From JBBRHH01 sp038222915 (GTDB lineage: Bacteria; Planctomycetota; Phycisphaerae; Tepidisphaerales; Tepidisphaeraceae), in NCBI GenBank assembly GCA_038222915.1, contig JBBRHH010000138.1, positions 1 to 12,048 of the forward strand: 12,048 nt of DNA, given 5' to 3'. The position numbers were made by a program, and so were the translations under genes. Shown one piece after another: positions 8,385 through 12,048 of the stretch. Under the pieces are notes generated by a model. It was not told the origin of the DNA, did not search any database, and saw nothing but the letters and a program-made list of their open reading frames with translations. Every line of letters starts with the position of its first letter. Position 1 is the stretch's first letter.

Positions 8385-8406
8385 TGTTAAAATGTTCAGT
8401 GTTCAA
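8383..8406 (+). repeat. Three imperfect 8-bp tandem units between DUF1800 and DUF1501
   Basis: The units read AATGTTAA, AATGTTCA and GTGTTCAA, back to back. They begin inside the DUF1800 stop codon and form an AT-rich island in the 61-base spacer. They may be slippage products or a binding or processing site; no function can be claimed. Confidence 0.55.
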
Positions 8407-8434
8407 AAAGCATTCTGAGATCTGTATTCCAACC

Positions 8435-8440
8435 AAGGAG
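8435..8440 (+). promoter_or_regulatory. Shine-Dalgarno site AAGGAG of the DUF1501 gene
   Basis: AAGGAG lies five bases ahead of the ATG at 8446. This supports the start that gives an N-terminal twin-arginine motif at residues 4-12. Confidence 0.8.
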
Positions 8441-8445
8441 CGGTC

Positions 8446-9699
8446 ATGATCTTCTCACGACGCGAATTCATCAAAACCGGCGCATCTGTTTTCGCCATCG
8501 GCGCGGGTGTTCCAACCATGATGATGAACCTCGCCCGCGCCCGCGCGGCCGAGAACAACAGCGCAACCAAGGACCGCATCCTCGTTGTCTTTGAACTCGC
8601 CGGCGGCAATGACGGCCTCAACACCGTCATCCCAATCCGCGACCCGCTCTACGTCGTCAATCGCCCGACCCTCGCCATCCCCGAGGCCCAGGCGCTCATG
8701 CTCGACGACAAAGTCGCTCTGCATCCGTCGATGTCCGACTTCCACAATATGTTCAAGGAGAAGCAGCTCGCCGTCATCCAGGGTGCCGGCTATCCGAACG
8801 CCAACCGCAGCCATTTCCGCTCGATGGAAATCTGGCACCGCGGCGATCCCACCGACCAGTTCAATTCCGGCTGGCTTGGCCGCTACTACGAGAAGGCGCT
8901 CGCCGACATCAACAAGAGCTCCGTCCCCGTAGTCCACTATGGCCAGAAGCGCCCCGACATGTTCAAGGCCGGCCGCGCTCCCGCCATCAGCATCAACGCG
9001 GTTGACGACTTCTACCCGCTCAACGAAAAGCCGGAGTCGGTCGCGATCAGCACGCTCTACAAAGACATGAAGCCAAATCCCGCGATGGACGGCCCGAACA
9101 AGGGCACGCAGGTTCTCAGCCCCGACGAGATCATCCAGTCCACCGGCCTCGACATCGTCAAGGGCAACGAAGTCATCAAGGGCGTCCTCAACAACCCGCG
9201 CAAGCCCAACGTCGAATATCCCAAGGACTACGCCGGCAAAGGCATGTCCGTCTTCGCGCAGATGATCGTGCAGAACACCGGCACCAAGCTGTTCTACATC
9301 AGCATGGGCGGCTTCGACACCCACGCCAAACAGGCCGATGGCCACGCCAAGATTCTTGGCAACGTCAGCGCCGCCATCAGCGCGTCCATGGCTGACTTGA
9401 AGGCCGAGAATCGTGACAAAGACGTCATGGTCATGGTCTTCAGCGAGTTCGGCCGACGCGTCAAGGAAAACAACTCCGCCGGCACCGATCACGGTGCAGC
9501 CAGCATCATGTTCTTCGCGGGCGGCGGCGTGAAAGGCGGCCTCTTCGGCGAATACCCCAGCCTCGCCAAACTCGACGACGGCGACCTCAAATACAACGTC
9601 GACTTCCGCGAATGCTACGCCACCGTACTTGAACGCTGGCTCGGTACCCCCGCCGACCGCGTCCTGCCAAAACTGCCAGGCCGCGTGAACTTCCTCTGA
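8446..9699 (+). CDS. DUF1501 family protein with Tat signal, 417 aa
   Basis: The N-terminus is a twin-arginine signal peptide: SRREFIKTG at residues 4-12, a weakly hydrophobic core, and probable cleavage after the ARA near residue 34. The mature protein has the DUF1501 landmarks: ELAGGNDGLNTVIP (50-63), the NRSHFRSMEIWHRGD segment, GGFDTH (288-293), FSEFGRR (332-338) and GTDHG (346-350), ending near a conserved 'DFRECYATVLERWLG' block. Established knowledge: the family is placed with the alkaline-phosphatase/sulfatase-like fold, and the Asp/His pairs in GGFDTH and GTDHG fit metal-binding positions. Substrate and reaction are unknown. Tat export suggests folding, possibly with cofactor loading, before transport to the periplasm. 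It is encoded just after DUF1800, probably on the same transcript, which should end at the hairpin at 9730-9764. Length is normal and no key residue looks missing. Confidence 0.95.
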   Translation: MIFSRREFIKTGASVFAIGAGVPTMMMNLARARAAENNSATKDRILVVFELAGGNDGLNTVIPIRDPLYVVNRPTLAIPEAQALMLDDKVALHPSMSDFHNMFKEKQLAVIQGAGYPNANRSHFRSMEIWHRGDPTDQFNSGWLGRYYEKALADINKSSVPVVHYGQKRPDMFKAGRAPAISINAVDDFYPLNEKPESVAISTLYKDMKPNPAMDGPNKGTQVLSPDEIIQSTGLDIVKGNEVIKGVLNNPRKPNVEYPKDYAGKGMSVFAQMIVQNTGTKLFYISMGGFDTHAKQADGHAKILGNVSAAISASMADLKAENRDKDVMVMVFSEFGRRVKENNSAGTDHGAASIMFFAGGGVKGGLFGEYPSLAKLDDGDLKYNVDFRECYATVLERWLGTPADRVLPKLPGRVNFL

Positions 9700-9729
9700 T
9701 CAGAACGCGCTATTGCAGTTGCCAAAACA

Positions 9730-9764
9730 ACAGGTCCGAGGCCGCCATGCGACCTCGGACCTGT
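9730..9764. terminator. Two-way transcription terminator between convergent genes
   Basis: The arms ACAGGTCCGAGG (9730-9741) and CCTCGGACCTGT (9753-9764) form a perfect 12-bp GC-rich stem with an 11-base loop. On the plus strand it is followed by CTTGTTCTTC, and on the minus strand by TTGTTTTGGC, so both directions have a T-rich but not pure-T tail. It lies between the ends of DUF1501 (9699, plus) and the small membrane protein (9788, minus), where a shared terminator is expected. Confidence 0.85.
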
Positions 9765-9787
9765 CTTGTTCTTCGACTGATCAAGAA

Positions 9788-10234
9788 TTATTCGAGCGGA
9801 ATCGATCCCTCATCCGCCTGTCGTGCCGCACGAGCTGCCGCAGCCGCCGGATCTGTGATCGTAAACCGCTGCGTCGGAACTTCCACCGGCGCTTTCGCAA
9901 CCGGCTTCGCTCCCGTCAGCGGGACCACCACCGGCTTCTCTTCACCCTTGCGAACGGCATCAAATGCTTCCTTGAATTCGCCGGTCAACTCGCCGAGCGA
10001 CAAGCCGCCTGTTCCCAGGATCACCAGTAGAAACGCCGCGAACACAAGCACCGCGTGGATGAATATCAGCAACGTGTGAAATCCGCCTGAAAACATCCAT
10101 TCAAGCGAATACACGATGATAATCAGCATCACCGAAGCGACGGCGAGATAAAACTGCGCCCGATTTTTCACAAGCTGTGGAAAAATGATGCATACAAAGA
10201 TGAACAAAACGATTGCTGCAGTAATGAAGTCCAT
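9788..10234 (-). CDS. Small membrane protein of unknown family, 148 aa, three predicted helices
   Basis: Hydrophobic stretches at residues 4-22, 28-48 and 52-74 are long enough to cross the membrane. The loop KNR at 23-25 and the basic residues after helix 3 (around 95-96) fit a topology with the N-terminus outside and the C-tail in the cytoplasm. Residues 82-97 (ELTGEFKEAFDAVRKG) look like an amphipathic helix. The tail (98-148) is rich in Pro, Ala and Val, with PVAKAPVEVPTQRF and an alanine run. The start ATG at 10234 has only a weak G-rich site just upstream (CTGGGGGCC). The gene follows the S9 peptidase on the same strand after 51 bases and ends before the shared terminator, so it may be co-transcribed. 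I recognise no family. The composition, hydrophobic pattern and placement make a real gene likely. Confidence 0.8.
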   Translation of the reverse strand: MDFITAAIVLFIFVCIIFPQLVKNRAQFYLAVASVMLIIIVYSLEWMFSGGFHTLLIFIHAVLVFAAFLLVILGTGGLSLGELTGEFKEAFDAVRKGEEKPVVVPLTGAKPVAKAPVEVPTQRFTITDPAAAAARAARQADEGSIPLE

Positions 10235-10285
10235 GGCCCCCAGCCTACCACATGCCCGTAATACATTTAAGCGGCAATCGAATCG

Positions 10286-12048
10286 TCAGTGTCCCGCTCC
10301 AAGCTCTCGCACCAGAAACTCCGCCCGCCGCCGCGATCCATAAGGTGTCTCCGCCGCACCGTGCATCGTCCCCGCCATCACCACCAGCTCAAAATCCTTG
10401 TCCGCCTTCTCCAGCGCGTTGACAACCTGCATCGTCGACGCCGGGTCCACATTGTCATCCATCTCGCCCACCACCAGCATCAGCTTCCCTCGCAGCAACC
10501 GCGCGTTCACTGCATTCGAGTTCTCCGCATATTCCTTCCCCACCGGCCATCCCATCCACTGCTCGTTCCACCAGATCTTGTCCATCCGATTGTCATGACA
10601 TCCGCAATCCGCCACCGCCACCTTGTAAAAATCCGAATGCCATAGAAGCGCCGCCATCGCACTCTGCCCGCCCGCCGATCCCCCATAAATCCCCACCCGC
10701 GACAAATCCATCTCCGCATGTTTCTCCCCAGCCGCCTTCATCCACGCAATCCGATCCGCAAATCCCGAATCCCGCAGATTCTTCCAGCAGACATCATGAA
10801 AAGCCTTAGACCGCCCCGAAGTTCCCATCCCATCACACTGCACCACAATCATCCCCCGATCCGCCAAATCCAGCTTCACCCCGTACCGCGAACGAAACCC
10901 TTTCGGCGTAAAAAAACCGTGCGGCCCCGCATAAATATCCTCCACCACCGGATATTTCTTCCCCGCCTCAAAATCCTTCGGCAACCAGATCACCCCATAA
11001 ATGTCCGTAGTGCCATCCCGCCCCTTCGCCACAAGCCGTTCCGGCCAACGCCCGCCCCGCGCCGCCAGCACCTCACTCGCATCCGCTTCCTCCAGCTTAC
11101 AAACCAGCCGCCCCGATTCGCTCTCGCGCAGCTCCGTCACCGGCGGGAAGTCCACCCGCGACCAGGTATCCAGAAAATACTTCTGCCCCGGCCTCCATTG
11201 CACATTGTGCGTCCCGTCCCCCTCCGTCAAAACCACAAATCCACTTCCATCAGAATTCACCCGGCAAAGCTGCGCGTAATACGGGTCCTGTCCCTTGCGA
11301 ACGCCACCGGCAAGAAACCAAATCCGCCGCTTCTCCGAATCCACCTGCAACACCGACCGCACGACCCATTCCCCCTTGGTAATCTGGTTCTTCACCGTCC
11401 CGGCCTGGGCATCGTAAAGCCAAAGATGGTTCCACCCATCCCGCTCCGACATCCAGATCACCTCGCGGTCGCCGAGCCAGTGGCAGAAGTATTTGCTCGA
11501 GTAACAGACGAACGTTGGGCTCTTTTCCTCAACCAGCGCGCGTGTTTCTCCACTCCTCGCATCCACCGCCACCACCCGCAGAATCTGATGTCCGCGCTGG
11601 TTGTACAAAAACGTAAATCGCGAAGAATCCTCAGCCCATCGCACATCCTCGATGCTCCACGGGTTTTCAAACAGCGCATCATTCACCGCCACCTGCTTGC
11701 GCCCCTCGACCCAGAACAGTTCCACGCGCTGATGATCGATCCGATCCCCCGGCTTCAGATAGTCGCGCTTCCGAAGCTTTGGCTGCAACTGGTCGATCGG
11801 CGATGACTCCACCACATACACCGGATGCTCTTGCCCGCGCTCCACCCGCAGCGCCGCCACACTCTTCGAATCCGGCGACCACCACGCCCGAGCCATCGAA
11901 TATCCATCTCCCTCCTTCCCATCGCTGCTCAGCGCAAATTCCTCTCGCGACTTTGCATCGCGCACAAACAGGTTGTGATCCTTGCTGAAAAGCTCCCATT
12001 TCCCATCCGGCGACTGCCCGCTTCTGCGATCTTCGCGCCCCGGCCCGT
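10286..12048 (-). CDS. S9 family peptidase, DPP-IV/prolyl oligopeptidase type (N-terminus beyond the right edge)
   Basis: Serine peptidase with 586 visible residues; the frame stays open to the window edge (it reads GPGREDRRSG at the boundary), so the start is outside. The GTG at 11965 is an internal Val, because family-like sequence (SPDGKWELF, HNLFVRD) continues upstream of it. The first half is the DPP-IV N-terminal beta-propeller type (WWSPDSKSVAAL, DVRWAEDSSRFTFLYNQRG, WMSERDGWNHLWLYD). The second half is the alpha/beta-hydrolase domain. The catalytic Ser is in GIYGGSAGG (codon 10676-10678), the Asp in GEMDDNVDP (probably codon 10457-10459), and the His in GTMHGAA (codon 10361-10363), so the triad is complete. 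The family cleaves peptides or dipeptides, often after Pro, but substrate preference cannot be read here. Members usually have 700 or more residues, so roughly 100-200 plus any signal peptide are missing from view. It is probably exported, but this cannot be checked. Confidence 0.93.
   Translation of the reverse strand, partial: GPGREDRRSGQSPDGKWELFSKDHNLFVRDAKSREEFALSSDGKEGDGYSMARAWWSPDSKSVAALRVERGQEHPVYVVESSPIDQLQPKLRKRDYLKPGDRIDHQRVELFWVEGRKQVAVNDALFENPWSIEDVRWAEDSSRFTFLYNQRGHQILRVVAVDARSGETRALVEEKSPTFVCYSSKYFCHWLGDREVIWMSERDGWNHLWLYDAQAGTVKNQITKGEWVVRSVLQVDSEKRRIWFLAGGVRKGQDPYYAQLCRVNSDGSGFVVLTEGDGTHNVQWRPGQKYFLDTWSRVDFPPVTELRESESGRLVCKLEEADASEVLAARGGRWPERLVAKGRDGTTDIYGVIWLPKDFEAGKKYPVVEDIYAGPHGFFTPKGFRSRYGVKLDLADRGMIVVQCDGMGTSGRSKAFHDVCWKNLRDSGFADRIAWMKAAGEKHAEMDLSRVGIYGGSAGGQSAMAALLWHSDFYKVAVADCGCHDNRMDKIWWNEQWMGWPVGKEYAENSNAVNARLLRGKLMLVVGEMDDNVDPASTMQVVNALEKADKDFELVVMAGTMHGAAETPYGSRRRAEFLVRELGAGH

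Noticed and set aside
8455..9492. 345-codon minus-strand open frame opposite DUF1501
   Set aside because: Same reasoning: it is antisense to a clear DUF1501 gene, with no start signal or recognisable motif.
10718..11806. 362-codon plus-strand open frame opposite the S9 peptidase
   Set aside because: Extreme Pro/Arg/His composition and location opposite the peptidase with its complete catalytic triad mark it as a shadow.
11963..11965. GTG at 11965 as the start of the S9 peptidase
   Set aside because: In-frame family-like sequence (SPDGKWELF, HNLFV) continues upstream to the window edge, so this codon is an internal valine.

Overview
The window is GC-rich, gene-dense bacterial DNA. A Tat-exported DUF1501 protein paired with a DUF1800 protein, very large secreted TPR proteins with Thr/Pro-rich linkers, and an S9 peptidase of the DPP-IV type all point to a Planctomycetota genome, perhaps Phycisphaerae. 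This is an inference from gene content. No rRNA, tRNA or marker gene is present to confirm it.

Layout. (1) Positions 1-6867, minus strand: a two-gene unit for large exported proteins. The upstream gene (980 aa) overlaps the downstream gene (at least 1309 aa, running off the left edge) by four bases (ATGA), so the two are probably translationally coupled. Both proteins have a signal peptide, then TPRs, then copies of the same presumed beta module. The module's hallmarks are an Asp-rich first strand (D-x-D-x-D), an 'L-x-E-T-G-x-x-T-G-V-F' turn and a final 'G-D-x-x-x-x-Y-x-D-E' strand. (2) Positions 6868-7055: a 188-base divergent intergenic region. (3) Positions 7056-9699, plus strand: DUF1800, then DUF1501 61 bases later, an established pairing. 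Only DUF1501 carries an export signal (twin-arginine). (4) Positions 9700-9787: a convergent intergenic region with a strong hairpin, probably a two-way terminator. (5) Positions 9788-12048, minus strand: an S9 prolyl-oligopeptidase/DPP-IV-like peptidase that runs off the right edge, followed 51 bases downstream by a small three-helix membrane protein of unknown family.

Everything recognisable concerns the cell envelope or exported proteins. The part that looks least described is the 980 aa plus >1309 aa pair. The matching domain order suggests paralogy or a joint complex built from TPR scaffolds and beta modules. Its function cannot be read from the sequence. No mobile element, CRISPR array, prophage or RNA gene was seen.
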